From the NCBI RefSeq assembly GCF_014805685.1, contig NC_060899.1, positions 11,757,954 to 11,821,953 on the forward strand: a stretch of DNA of 64,000 nt, read 5' to 3'. The notes under the pieces were generated by a model. It made no database searches. It was not told where the DNA came from and was given only the letters and a program-made list of their open reading frames with translations. Every line of letters starts with the position of its first letter. Positions within the stretch are counted from its first letter, which is position 1. Positions 32,884-46,833 of this stretch are shown one piece after another. Both the position numbers and the translations under genes were made by a program. Origin of the DNA: Silurus meridionalis (taxonomy: Eukaryota; Chordata; Actinopteri; Siluriformes; Siluridae).

Positions 32884-33725
32884 TGAGAGAGAAGGGGAGG
32901 GCTGACTCATGATGAGAGTAAGTTGCTTGGGTATGATTTACTAATGTTTCTGTTGCACCTAACACAGGAAGTGCACTCTTCCCTTTTTCTGACGCCTGGT
33001 ACATCGGCCTCCACGTGAAAGAGCAAGTTAAATGTTTTGCAGTATAACCCCTGTGTGTTGGGTCACATCAGTTCACTCTAGAGCGAAGCCGCCACTGCAT
33101 GCATACACATTCTATCCACGATTATATATGGTCTGGGGTCCGGCATTTTTAGATACACTGCAAGTGTCTGTTCTCTCAAACAGTATGACTAATGATTGAA
33201 CTTTCTTGAACCCATTTATTCAGGCAGTTCAATGACTCTATATGACTATAACACTGTAGGGTTATATGACAATATAATTACTATATTCTCCATTAGAAAA
33301 AGTCATTGTATTATACATTGTATGTATCACACGACAGTTACATTTGTATACAACATGCTGCACAATAATTATTTTCAAAACGGCTGTACTCGATGCATCT
33401 AATATACTTCTAGGGGGAAAATGTTGTTTCTCTGGTTATCCATATAACACGAGCATCACCTCCATTGTTTTGCAAATGCACCCCCACACATGCACACAAG
33501 CTTCTTGTCACCTTTGAACATGCTATATTTAGATCTTGTGCCAGTTTTTTCTTTTTTTTTTACACTACAGTATATCCGGGACATGCATTGCATGCAAGGA
33601 GCTGCTTTGAATGAAAGAAAGAGGATCACTTGTTGAGTTGGCTGATGATTTATAGCGTTTAAAAAAAATTATTTTGCCATTTTGTATTCATAGCAGAGAT
33701 CCATTCTACAACAGAAGGATCTACA

Positions 33726-35939
33726 ATGACATCCTACAACGTCAAACTGAAAAAAGTCGCTGACTATGACACACAGGTTAAAGGTAAGGCAGAAGAAAAT
33801 TCAGATTTTTTTTATAATTGTTTTACTAATAATATTTTTGATATTGCTAAAAAAAGGGAATCTTAATGAAAATCTGTGACTGTAGACTGATTAATACTGA
33901 ATACATTAAAAAACCTACTTAGTAACTTTTCACTTATTGCATTAGTAGTTGTGATTTTTGCAACAGGTTTAAAATTGTTCTCACCATCCAAGACTTTAAC
34001 AAATATACGTTTTAAGGGCGCAAAATTGTCATTTTTAATGCAATATTTAAGTTAAAACTAATATAAACATTTGGATGAAAAATATTTTGTTAAAATACAC
34101 ACAGTAACCTCTGATATGTGTGCTCACTACATGTGCTATCTATTTTAGACCTTCAGCCTTGCTTACTTTAATGAAGGGTGCTAATAATTCTTTTAATTAA
34201 TTTTTTTTAATATACATTTTTGTCTAAATGGCTCAAGTTGAGTTGAACTGAATTGCCATTTTCACATGACTATTTTGGCAAATAACCCTTTAGGTTCGCA
34301 CAGGCACAAAAAGTTACTTTTGGGGGGGAAAAAGGCATAGAATAAAAAAACTTCAAGCTCTTAGTATTTAAAAAAGCTAAGCTCATATGTAAATATTCAT
34401 TGTTTAGAACAAGTAATGGAAATCTCAAGCTAAAAAGTGGAACTTACACTCAACAAGCTGTAACTGGAAGAGACAAAAGTGCTGATGAATCCACTCTATA
34501 GAATCAGGAAGATGTGCTTCAGCAGTTTTCAAAATTTGTTGTTCTGAACTGTGTTCTGAACCTCATCAGGAGTGTCCATTGCTATTCACATTGGGCAAGT
34601 GTGGCTGACTGTGATGTTCCCATCAAGCTTTCAAATATTAATCGGTTAATTGTTTTATCCCAGTCAAAAGGTGCTTGACTGGGACAAAAATCTACAGTTG
34701 TAGCTGTTTTAAGACAATATTCAATATTAATTTCATGTTGCTACTGTATAATGGATTCGGTCCACAGTACTAAGCGCCCAGAAAACCTTAGAAATGATAA
34801 AACTATAATGAATGGATATTCTGTGCTACCCAGATAAAGATGGATCTATTTTGAGTCTAGTTCATCTTAATGTTTCTTCCTCCCATTTCAGGGAATATTT
34901 CCTTACCACAGTAACCACTGGTTTGCTCATTAGGCAAAAACGTATAAAGAACAAACGTACAGGCAATAACTTATACATTCCAACTTTATAACCTCTTTAT
35001 CTCTGTAAAGACGCTTTGGGGCAATGTCCATTGTTAAAAGAGCTAAAGGTATACAAATAAAACTTAGTTAAATTGACAATTGCTGCATTTACATTATATT
35101 TTATTTTTCTTTTGCATCACCTTCCTTATTGACAAAGTTCAGCGGAAATATGTTAAAATAAGTCATTTAGCAGAGAGGAACTATGTATGTTGTTGACTAA
35201 TAAAATGTACTATGGCAAAAAAAAATCTGTGGCCTGAAGTGCTTCAGTAGAAGGAGTGCACAAGGAGAAGTATGGTTGCTACAGCACATGCACATGCAGA
35301 GCAAAATAGTTGAGAAACCACTGTAATAAAAGCGAATACCTCTACAACTGGGTTTGTTCTCGCATGCAATCCGTATATACTCCTGCGCTTTTTCTATCGA
35401 CGAGATATCACTGAACCTAGCATAAATACGTAAGCAAAATGGTGACCAGGTACATAAAAAATATAAATGGTTTAACAGATTTAGCATCTGAAACTGTGAA
35501 AGGTTATGAAATGACGACTGCATTTAGAAGTGCATTGTTTTTTTTTTTCTCATTTAAAATTCGCACCTTGCACGGTCTGATGGTGTTTGATGGTGGTTAG
35601 CACACAAAACAATTAAGCAAACTTGCAGAGATCATTAGAAGCATTATACACTTCTCTTGCTTTTCTTTTTTCTCTTGTTCTTTCTCTTTCACACATGTAG
35701 AAGTTCGCAATCAGCTCAACGAGCAGCTGCGAGTGTTTGACAGCCATTTGGAGCAGAAAACACAGTTACTGCAGGATCTGAGCGAATATCTGCGCAGACG
35801 TGGTGAGATCGAGGGCGAGTATGCGCGCTCTCTGGAAAAATTAGCCGACAAGTTTGCCTCAAGGACAAAAAAGTGAGGACTGAAAAAAATAAAGATTTCA
35901 GAGATACAGAGCTTTATGAATTTGAATATTCATAATTTG

Positions 35940-36015
<76 letters not shown>

Positions 36016-36922
36016 TTTAAATGTATGACCAATTTGTAAAAGTGGTTTTAAATTGTAATTCAGCATGTTTAATTAAATATATTGGAAGCACTCAAGTAAA
36101 CTATATGGTCTAATGGTGTGGACATTAGACCACAAGATATGTATGGGCTTTTTGAACATCCCATTCCACTTTTAGTCCCCATTTCCTGTTATAATAATCT
36201 CCACTATTCTGGGAAGATGTTCCACTAGATTTTGGAGTGTACTTGTGGAGATTTGGGCTCATTCAACACAAGGACGTTGGTAAAGCCAGGTACTGATGTA
36301 GGCTCAGGAAGGCTGATCTTTAGCTTTCTGATTCATGTTCAATATCATTGAGGTCAGACGTCAATAGCAGGCCACACAACATATTTTACTCCAACTGTTG
36401 TAAACCATATGTTCATGGAGCTTTGCCTGATGCACAGGGGCATTGTCAAGCAGGAACAGGTTTGGGTCTCCTAGTTCAAGTGAAGGTAAAATCTAATGTT
36501 ACTACATCCAAAGACATACTATACAGATGTGTGCATCTGGCTTTGTGGTAACAGTTTGGGAATGGATCACATCTGGCTGAAAATATCAGGTGTCCCAATA
36601 CCTTTGTCCATATAGTGTATGTATGAGTATAAAGCATATGCCTTTCATTCCTTTTATGTTACATTATAAATAATATTGTACTGAGTGAAGTAAAAATCAT
36701 ATCACATATATTTCATTCACTTAAGTACATTTTATATGATGCTTTATTATTTTTATATATAGGTGTACTATTTTGACTATTTTTATAGGTGTATTGTTTT
36801 AAATGATACATTTTGAAGGTTTATTTTAGGCACATTATCCAGAAATAAATGTCTTTTTAATATTCACGTTTACAGTTTTAAAAGGTTTTATATGCATCTT
36901 TATATCTTATGTATCTCTGCCT

Positions 36923-36983
<61 letters not shown>

Positions 36984-37229
36984 ACTTTCTTTCATTCTCT
37001 TTCTCAATGTCTCAGGAAGGAGTTGAGCTGTGAGTCTGTGCTTAAGTGCTGGCAAGAGTTGTTAATTCAGACACGTCATGAGAGTAAAGATCACACCACA
37101 CTGAGCGAGAGTTGTGGCACTACTTTACCCCAGCAGTTATCTCGCTGTCTGGAGCTCGTTCAGCGCCTGGCTAAGAAGGTATACACACACACACACACAC
37201 ATACACCAACTCACACATATACCCACATG

Positions 37230-37298
<69 letters not shown>

Positions 37299-37418
37299 AC
37301 ACACACACACTCACACACACACACACGCACACACACCCACACCTTCTCACATACACTCACATGCACACACAGACACACTATATCCACTCACTTACTGTTA
37401 GATTGGATAACAAACAAA

Positions 37419-37479
<61 letters not shown>

Positions 37480-37543
37480 ACACACGTACACACATACAAT
37501 AGTAATACGATACTTGGTAGTTTGGTGTGTGCGCATATACACA

Positions 37544-37594
<51 letters not shown>

Positions 37595-37619
37595 TACACT
37601 TGATACCTGGTAGTTTGGT

Positions 37620-37663
<44 letters not shown>

Positions 37664-37781
37664 TCACTTACTATAGTGATACACTTGATACCTGGTAGTT
37701 TGGTGCACACACACACACACTCACGCACACATATATCCACTTACTATAGTGATTCACTTGGTAACTGGCAGTTTGAAGCAT

Positions 37782-37826
<45 letters not shown>

Positions 37827-40800
37827 CATTTGTTAAAACCCAAAAAGTCTCAAGTAATTTTACTAAGGTGATACACATTATTGAATTATTGAATAATTAT
37901 TAAATTGTTTATAAATGTATATACATTTTTTTATAAATTAAATATAAATATCATTTAAAGTAAGACAGAGTACATGTGTGTGAATGAGAGGGAGGGCAGT
38001 GGAGTGATGCGGTTACAGGGAGAAGAGGTGGAAAAGGTGGAGGAGTTCAGGTACCTGGGGTCAACAGTGCCAAATAATGGAGAGTGTGTTAGAGAAGTGA
38101 AGAAAAGAGTGCAGGCAGGGTGGAGTGGGTGGAGAAGAGTGAGGAGTGATTTGTGATAGAAGGGTATCTGCAAGAGTGAAAGGTAAAGTTTGTAGGACTG
38201 TGGTGAGACCTGAGATGTTGTATGGTTTAGAGACAGTAGCATTGTTGAAAAAAACAGGAAGTGGAGCTGGAGGTAGCAGAGCTGAAGATGTTGAGGTTTT
38301 CGTTGGAAGTGACGATGATGGACAGGATCAGAAATGAGTTTATTAGAGGGACAGTGCATGTAGGACGTTTTGGAAACAACACACAATTGAGATGGTTTGG
38401 ACATGTGCAGAGCAGGGACATGGGGTATATCGGTAGGAGAATGCTGAGGATGGAGCCACCAGGAAGGAGGAAAAGAGGAAGACCAAGGAGAAGGTTTATA
38501 GATGTGGTGAAGGAAGACATGCAGGTAGTTGGTTTGAAAGAGGCAGATGTAGAGGAAAGTGCGATATGAAGACGGATGATCCGCTGTGTATACCCCTAAT
38601 GGAAGCAAGTGAAAGAAAAGAAGAAGAAGAAGAAGAAGAAGAAGAAGAAGAGGAACAAGTTGTCTTTTTCTTGTTGAAGTGCATGAGTTGTTAACTCCTT
38701 CACATTATGAGAGTAAAGACTACATCATACTGAAATAGAGCTGTGGCACTACTTTACCCGAGCAGCTGTCTTCCTGTCTGCTTGTCCCTATACTCATATA
38801 TAAGCTCTGTCTTTTATCTCTGTTTACATTCTTTCAGAGTAAAGAAACTGGCAACCAGTTACAGGAAGGATTTCTGAAGACCACGGCCGAGTTACAGAGT
38901 GTGAGTATGCAATTATTTTTGGGCAAAATGTTTATTTTTTGGAAAATGCCTGGAAAAATCTCCACGCATCAGTTCACCAACATTGCTTGTACCATGTGCC
39001 CTGTCACAAAATGTCCTAGCAGGGAAAATATACAGCCCGATATCTAAAGAAATTTTAACAGTGACAATAGCATTATACAATATTACTTTAATATTATTGG
39101 CTTACTCAGTCTATGTACACCCTTGGCAGTCTGTATGCACTAATCTGATACACTTGAATGAATGTGATCTATGATCCCTAAACAATTGTCCTCCAATCAG
39201 GAAGAAGCAAAGATTCAGGCTTAAATTTCAGAAGGATGATTGTTATGAGACTATTGTTTCTTCATGCACCATTTCAAATCATTTAAATATTATTAAAATA
39301 AACTTTAATGTCTATTACAAAATATCAGGTTTTCTGAATGTTTGTGATTATTATGGGCTTGACTGCAGTTAATTGAGCCATTGTCCTTCAGTCACTGAAG
39401 ACGTATTCGCAGTATCACACGGAGTACTTGTCAGCTGAGGTCAAGCTAAAAGAGGCCACCAAGCAGGAAGAGAAACAGAAACAGAGTGCATCCAAGAAAA
39501 TGGAAAGATTAATCGAAAAAGTAAGTTTCATGTTCTTTCTACTTAAACCGAAATTGTTTTAAGGAGACAGGTTAAAAGAGTATTAGAATATAACTAATCC
39601 AAAACCATGTTTAAGAAGTAATTCTGAGTGGGTATACTTTTTGGATTGTTTTACACTTTGAGTCTTTGATTGTTTGCATTAGTATAGATAATAAGATTGA
39701 TCTGAATTGTGCATCTCCTGGTGCCTGATTCTTTGTATATTTTCATCATATATAATTTAACGTTAAATATAGGGGGAAAAATACTCTGATACCAAAGTGC
39801 TCTGCAATGCTCGATTCTGACATTTAGGTTTACATAAAAACCATGTCACGTGAAATTTCCTGCTCTAATTTGGTTATTTTGAATAATAATAATAATTTAA
39901 AAATTATTCCCGTAGAGACACATATGAGACACATCGAACCTGTAATTCCTGCAAAAATGACAATTCACATTGAGTAAGAGAGTGGGGGATGAATACTTTT
40001 TGGTGTCGTCGTATGAGTTTAAGGTTTTATGCGTGACAGCAAGTTCACATTGTAAAAGCTACATTTTACAAATAGGAAATCACAACGCAATATGCATCTT
40101 TGTGTATGCATTTATTTTGTTTATCTTTCATTCTTTTGTACCTGTGTGATGTTTATGATGTGTGTGATGTGGGGCATGCGTGTGCTTCTTTCTGTTTTTT
40201 TAATGAAAGTATGCAAGATGTGTGTGGTTTGCGTCTGAGGGTTTGCGTGGGAGAGAGGTTTGTGCCTTGTGCCACTGCAGGTTGATTATGAACTTTGTCT
40301 TTGTGTGTGCAGAGGCAGTGTAAAGTACAGGAGACTCAGCAGAAGTGTAACAAAGCACGCAACGACTATCTGTTCAACCTGGAAGCGGCAAATTCTTCCA
40401 TGCACAAATATTACCTACAAGATCTCTCTGCACTGATTGACGTGAGTGTCCTGGTTTGCTCTTCGTGGCTTAACTAGTACTGCTTGTAAAAGTCAAGCAG
40501 CTTTCGATGTATATGTATATGCATATTTTATGCAAATGTAAGACATGAATAATTTTTTTTATATCTATTCCTTAATTCAGTCAATAACCTCATTAGGATT
40601 CTGGATTCTTGTAGCTAAGAACCGCAGCAGTAGTCATACAGACTCAGTCAAGTTCTCTTACTGAGGATAGATTCATGCTAGTTATCATTTCAACACACTA
40701 ACTGTTTCTCCACACTATCTATAAATGCATTCTGTAATCATTTCCAATCTCACTATCTGGTGTCACCTAAAAGACTTCTGTTTCAAGCCTGGTTCCTCTT

Positions 40801-41219
40801 AACATTTCTTCCTCCTGTTATGCCAGGAATTAATCTTTGCTATTGTTTCCTCTGCTTTTCTCATTAGGGATTAAAATGTACATCCGGATTTCTGTAAATC
40901 TACTTTGTATAATCTATTGTTATGGTTTACTGATCCTGAATTAGAAGCTTTCAAAAGGCAGCTTTTACTTGTTCTCTAATATTCTACATATTCTTTTAGT
41001 TTAGCGATTTAGGTTTCCATCAGTCCTGGAACCAAGTGCTTCAGTTTTACCTGTCCAGCCGCACGCAGGTCCACCAGAACCTGGGTTCTGGATTGCACCA
41101 GTTGGGCAACGCACTCTGTGGTCTGGATCAGAACCAGGACAGAGACACACTGATACAAGCTCATGAAGTGGCTTTTTGCATGCCACTTCGATTTCAGTAC
41201 CAGCCTCATGAGGGAGATC

Positions 41220-41275
<56 letters not shown>

Positions 41276-44200
41276 ACACTGATATATAATAAGTACATTT
41301 CGAATCCATTTCGCCACAGGTGTGTGAAGTGAGCGCTGATTCTGAGGTGAAAAGTGAGCTCGATACCCGATTCCACCAGCTGCAGACCAGACTCAACACT
41401 GTTACTGCAGAAAATCAAGAGGTAGTTTCATAAACCCCAAAACTGACACAAGTTACCAAATCAGCCATATTATTATAAGAGACATGAGTGATTACTAATG
41501 TAATTATTAGCTACAGTTTTACATACAAAATCTGGTAAACCCACACATTTTCTTTTATTATTCCCAAACAGTTGAGCAAAATGCTGTGTCTTTCTCATTC
41601 CGCACTGCTGGAGTGCATCAGCGAGGATATCTTCCAGTCTGAACATAGCGCCAGTCAATCTTTAGAGAACCTCTTCGAAACATCGACCAACAAGCTCAAT
41701 CAAGCGAGACGCCGATCCAATTTGCAAGAGTCAGAAAACTCGTACTCTACGGTATAGCATTTTACAAAGTAAGTTCTGATTCTATAGCCCCAGTTTTTTT
41801 TAGATTTTTTGTAACTCTATATATTTACTTTTTTGAATTACAGAAATTTAAGGACCATCTCATTAATGGCTTATTAATATTAAAACTACAGGCAAAGCAT
41901 GATCTACTCAAAGTCGCAATACAAAAAGGTAAAATATCTGCTTGAGTATTTAAATCTTAAAATATACATTGATCTAATATGTATATTAAAATGTATCTTT
42001 TTTTTATGTGGGGTCATAATCAGCTGGGACTGTGGATGGTCATCATCACAGGTAAGGAAACAAGATGCTTCTACTTGAATTTTGTAGTGAAATATTCACA
42101 GAATTTTTTTATACTAGCAAAGGTAGTACTCCAAATAAAGGTTAATAATGACCAATGAATATTAAACCCCTTAATTTTTTTCTTTTTAATTTGTTTTTAT
42201 TATTTAATTAAAGTTAAATGACATTCAGTGTGTAACTTGAACTTGAACCTGTACTTCAGCAGTCAGAGGAGAATCGTCTGACTGGTTCACTCAACAGTAG
42301 CTTAAATAATCACTCACTGGTGAGCAGAAATACATTGCAGAAATCAATGCCTAGTTTGAAGGAATTTTGGTTACCACAACAGAATAATATATTGGGGAAT
42401 CTGGAATCAGGAATCAGGAATCTGAGACTACAGTGAAGATAGGTTCATCAAAACTGGACAACCGAACATAGCTGTGTGTTCTGAGGTGTTTTTTTGTTGA
42501 TCATGGTTTTAAAGTGGGGTTATCAATGTTACTAAACCATCCGCATACAATTTTTGCCTTTTGCAGAATTTCTACTCAGTGGGTGTTTTTTGTTTTCAAC
42601 ACCATTCAGTGTAAACACTTGAAACAAAAGACTGTTGTGTGTAAATCAACCTTAAAAGCTAAATTCTTTATCTAAACCTTAAAAGCTAGATTTTCTTTCT
42701 CTATTCTTATGTTGGCTGTGTAATAAAACAGAAGTTCTTGACCTGTATCTGCACAATTTTATGCATTGCAATGCAGCTAAATACCTGTATGAATTCGATA
42801 TTAATCGGGCTGTTCCTTTTCAATTGTCCAGTGAACCGAACATTTATTTGTAATTCAAAATAGAATCATTGTTAGTTCTGTGTAAATATTCACCATGACA
42901 TGGAAATGTAACTGACTCATTGCCTATTAAACCAGAACTTTGTGGTGTGACAGCAGCCTTTGTAAAATGTCATTGATTTTTCCACTCCTCCGCAGTCTCT
43001 TTTTAATCACAGTTACATTTCTCACCAGCAGAATGCGTTCCAGGAGGTCTGTCCGTCAGAGGAAGAATCAGCATGGCACTCAGATCACAGAGAAGGCTTT
43101 CTCTCAAGACATGCTTTCTTACATCCAGGTATTATGTCTCTCTGGCTGTAGACATATAGATGCAGACAATAAAACTGAGAAAACAATTGCATCCATTGTC
43201 TATTAATGTTCTCCGTTTAGAGAGTCGTATCATTTGTAAAGCTCGGGTTCTCATCTGCAGGCATCCGGAGAACCAATTCCTTTGGTGGTAGAGAGCTGTA
43301 TCAGATTCATCAACCTTCATGGTAGTCGATCTTTTCTGAATTTTCATTGCTGTGCGAAATGAGTGCATGTGAAGAAATTCAGTACAGCAAAGATATCTGG
43401 AAAAAGAAATGTGTTTTTCAAATCATGAATAGTTTTTAGGCTGTAAATTCTTTAGGCTGCAGTGAATACAGACAGTTTTAACGCAACCAAATGATTTGCA
43501 ATTTTGTATTTGCAGAAATTAGACGTTTCCTCAGTGCAGCGTCATGATTTCATGTCATGAAACTGCACAAATACGCATGAAGTGAAGAAAAATTATTTAA
43601 ATACGCATCAGTCTTATTCAAAGAGCATTATGTTAGACATCGTAAAGAGCATTATGTTAGAGAATTACCATGCATGTGCTTTACCATTCAGAGTCTTTAA
43701 GTAATAATATGTTACTTTAATATGCAGATTAGGCTTGTTGCCAGTATGTTAACATTCCATTTAAAATAGATGCTACAGAGAAGTAATATGCAAAAGATCT
43801 TTTTTTAAGAATAGGTTACACAAATAAAAAGGGAAGTGACCACTTAAATTGCATTATAGCATTGTAGTCTCAATAACTCACTTTAGTTAAGAGATCAATC
43901 AGTTGTCCAAGGTACTTTTTTAAGGTATTAAATCCATTTTTTCCAATGCAACTACAATAAAAATGAATACTTATTTTCCACCACAGTGATGTAAATCTTT
44001 AATGTAATGTAATTTAATTGAACGAATGATAGGAAAATGTAAGGTCACATATTTAACTTTATGGCTAAATGGAGGACATGGTGGTTTTCTTCTAAAGTAA
44101 TGGAGACTGTGTTATATATAATGCTCCAGTTTAGTTGTTTGAAGATGATAGTAGCTCAGTTTGTTGATACAGATAAGTAGTGTTTATTGTCCTTATGCTG

Positions 44201-46779
44201 TACGCTATTGAGGATGAGAAACACTAGCAACATTAAGTCTGTAAAATCTACTAGTGGTAGATTGCAAACTCAATCCCAGACCTTCATAAATGCCCACAAG
44301 GGACACTCCTTACTTTCTGCACCAAAAGGAAAAAGCTATAGTCAGAAAATATTTGGTATTTTTATGGGTTTTTGTTTTTATCTTGCAACATTATTTATGG
44401 TGAAGATTTTGGGTTTTCTTGGTGCCAAGAAATCTTTGCAAATTCTCCACATAAATGTATGCTATTGTTTTTCTTTGTTTTGTTCCTACAAAACTAACAG
44501 ATTTTGCTTTCATTTGTGTGCCACCCACTTTATTTTCACAAGGCCTGCACCATGAGGGCATCTTTCGAATCTCGGGCTCTCAGCTTGAGGTCAATCGGCT
44601 CAGAGACTTGTTTGAAAAAGGTATGTGTGTTTATTTGTTTAGATTGTTATATGCTGTGGTCCGTTAATAATGCTTGGAGCTGGGGTAACTTTTTGCATTT
44701 TTGATATGTAGGAGATGACCCTCTGGCTGAGGAAAATTTTGACTTGGATTCAGTGGCTGGTGTGCTAAAGCTGTATTTTAGAGGAATGGATAATCCTTTG
44801 TTTCCTAAAGACAGCTTCGATCAACTGATGGAGTGCGGACGTAAGGGAATGAAATTCTGAAATACGGCGTTTAAAATAGATATGTTCTAAAAGAATACTT
44901 TAAATTAAACACAAAATTTATTCTAATTGTCACTTTTTAACTTTCATTTCCAGGACTAGAAGATGACTCAGTGAAAGTCGCACAGTTAAAGTCAGTTATT
45001 CTTTCCTACCCTTCTCCAGTAATTGTGGTGATGCGATACCTGTTTGCATTTCTCCACCAGTGAGTAATAAACCACAAGTTTGGTCTGACAACCGTTAAAT
45101 ACATAAGCTGTCATCCAGAACTCTGAGTTTCTCTCTTTCTCTCTATCTCTGTAGTGTCTCCCAGTACAGTGATGAAAACATGATGCAACCCTACAACTTG
45201 GCCGTGTGTTTCGGACCCAGTTTGATCAGAGGACCTGAAGACACAGACCCTGTTACTCTCCAGCAGATCAATGCTCTCATCAAAACAATCATAATCCATC
45301 ATGAGAGTATTTTCCCCAGCCAGAATGAGCTAGAAGGATCTATCTATGAGACGTGTATGACCCTAGAACCAGATGATATGTGAGACGCACACATAAACAT
45401 TACTATATGTACAAAAACACATATATCAAAACATATGAGAGTGAATGTTGTGTTTGTGTGTGTGTCTAGTGAGGCTATTGCAGAGGAGTCAGAAATGGAA
45501 CCAGACATGTCTCCTAACAAAGAAGCCAAAGATGGTAAGTTCTTTATCCTTGCACAGTTCAAATCCACTTTATCAAGCAATTCTTACACCATACACCAAA
45601 TGTGTAAAATTATCACATAATCTTTTTAAATCAAGAACCATCTGCATTATTTTTGAGGTTGTGATGCTTTTGTGGTTCATTTTGCCCTTGATTTGTTCGT
45701 AAACCAATGTGGGCACAATTCACTTCCCATTTTTTGTATTGTGGGTAAAGAACATGCAGGTTGCTTTAAACATATAGCACCAGTTTTTTCCAAGTAGCAA
45801 AATGTAGCATGTAGCACATACGGCTTTCTTTCGGCTCACGTGATCGATTTACATTACGGCATCTGTCAGACGAGCTTATCAGGAGATACGTAGAATCATT
45901 TGTATTATATCAATTATACAACTAAGCAGTTAAGGATAATGCTCAATGGTCCTGTGATGGATAGAAGCATGACAGATAGACAAAAAGATGTAAATATAAT
46001 AAATGTTTTGACATCTTATATATTGGAAAATGTCTAGAAAGTCTGCACTGAAGTCAGCTGCAGCAAGTACAGTTTCAGTTCCACTTCATCACACTTCATT
46101 ACTTCAGTACAACTCAGCAGATCTAATGTGGTGAATTGTTCTTTTTCTGGCATGCTGGTTCCGGAACGCTATCTATCTATTTGTCTATATTTTATAATAC
46201 ACATATGCAGAGCAACAACTTCACAAATTCCCATGCAAGATGTTATTATAGAAACAAGAATATATCAGAACAATTGTGCTACATTTAGTGTCAAAGCATT
46301 ATTACTTTATATAAATGAATCAACACCTTCTGACCAAAGAGAATTTAGCATTCAGTAACTATCATGTTTTTAATAATAAATAAAAAAAAATATTTTCTTT
46401 TTAAAATATGAACCTATTAAGATTTATAAACAGTTCTTTAAAATCAACTTCACAGAACTAGAAGGAGTGGCCTTGTTCGACTACACGGCTCGCTCCACAG
46501 CTGAGCTGTCTTTCAAACAGGGTAGACGTGTCCGCCTTTACAGCAGAGCCTCTTCTGATTGGTGGAGAGGAGAAGTCGACGGTTCAAAGGGGCTCATCCC
46601 AAATAAATATATCAGTGTGCCAAGGTAAGTGACAGGAGATTATAATTGTCTGCTAAACACCTGGTAGTTATGGTGCCAGGATTTGTTTTGTAGTCTTAAA
46701 GACGTGTTGCCATTATTTAGCTAATAGTAGTAGATGGACCGTCATCAAATTTTACAAAAGTGGTGAAGCATTTTGTGGT

Positions 46780-46833
<54 letters not shown>

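Larger units (their letters stand above)
35701..41421 (+). other. arhgap4: arhgap4 exons 2-8: F-BAR domain
   Basis: Seven exons encode the helical F-BAR module that dimerises and binds curved membrane. Visible landmarks that match human ARHGAP4 include LNEQLRVFDSHLEQKTQLLQ, SEYLRRRGEIEGEYARSLEKLADKF (human FMRRRAEVELEYSRGLEKLAERF), CNKARNDYLFNLEAANSSMHKYYLQDL (human CTKARNEYLLSLASVNAAVSNYYLHDV) and AFCMPLRFQYQPHEGD (human VFCPPLRFDYHPHDGD). The region is rich in Lys, Glu and Gln with long charged helices. Intron 3 carries the (CA)n minisatellite and a LINE fragment. The donor after exon 7 sits at the start of a (GT)n tract. Confidence 0.9.

Noticed and set aside
36909..37740. Long open frames of up to 197 codons over the CA/CT tracts
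   Set aside because: They encode only SLSLS, HTHTH and VCVCV dipeptide repeats from microsatellites. The true exon 37016-37178 lies in one of them, bounded by its own splice sites.
37955..38608. 217-codon minus-strand frame
   Set aside because: It is the antisense of a LINE reverse transcriptase fragment. The plus strand carries the recognisable protein motifs.
42998..43128. Longer arhgap4 exon starting at the CCGCAG acceptor
   Set aside because: In the correct frame it adds a hydrophobic stretch (SLFLITVTFLT) that is out of place in this linker. The acceptor just before 43029 gives a basic linker as in relatives. Kept as an alternative only.
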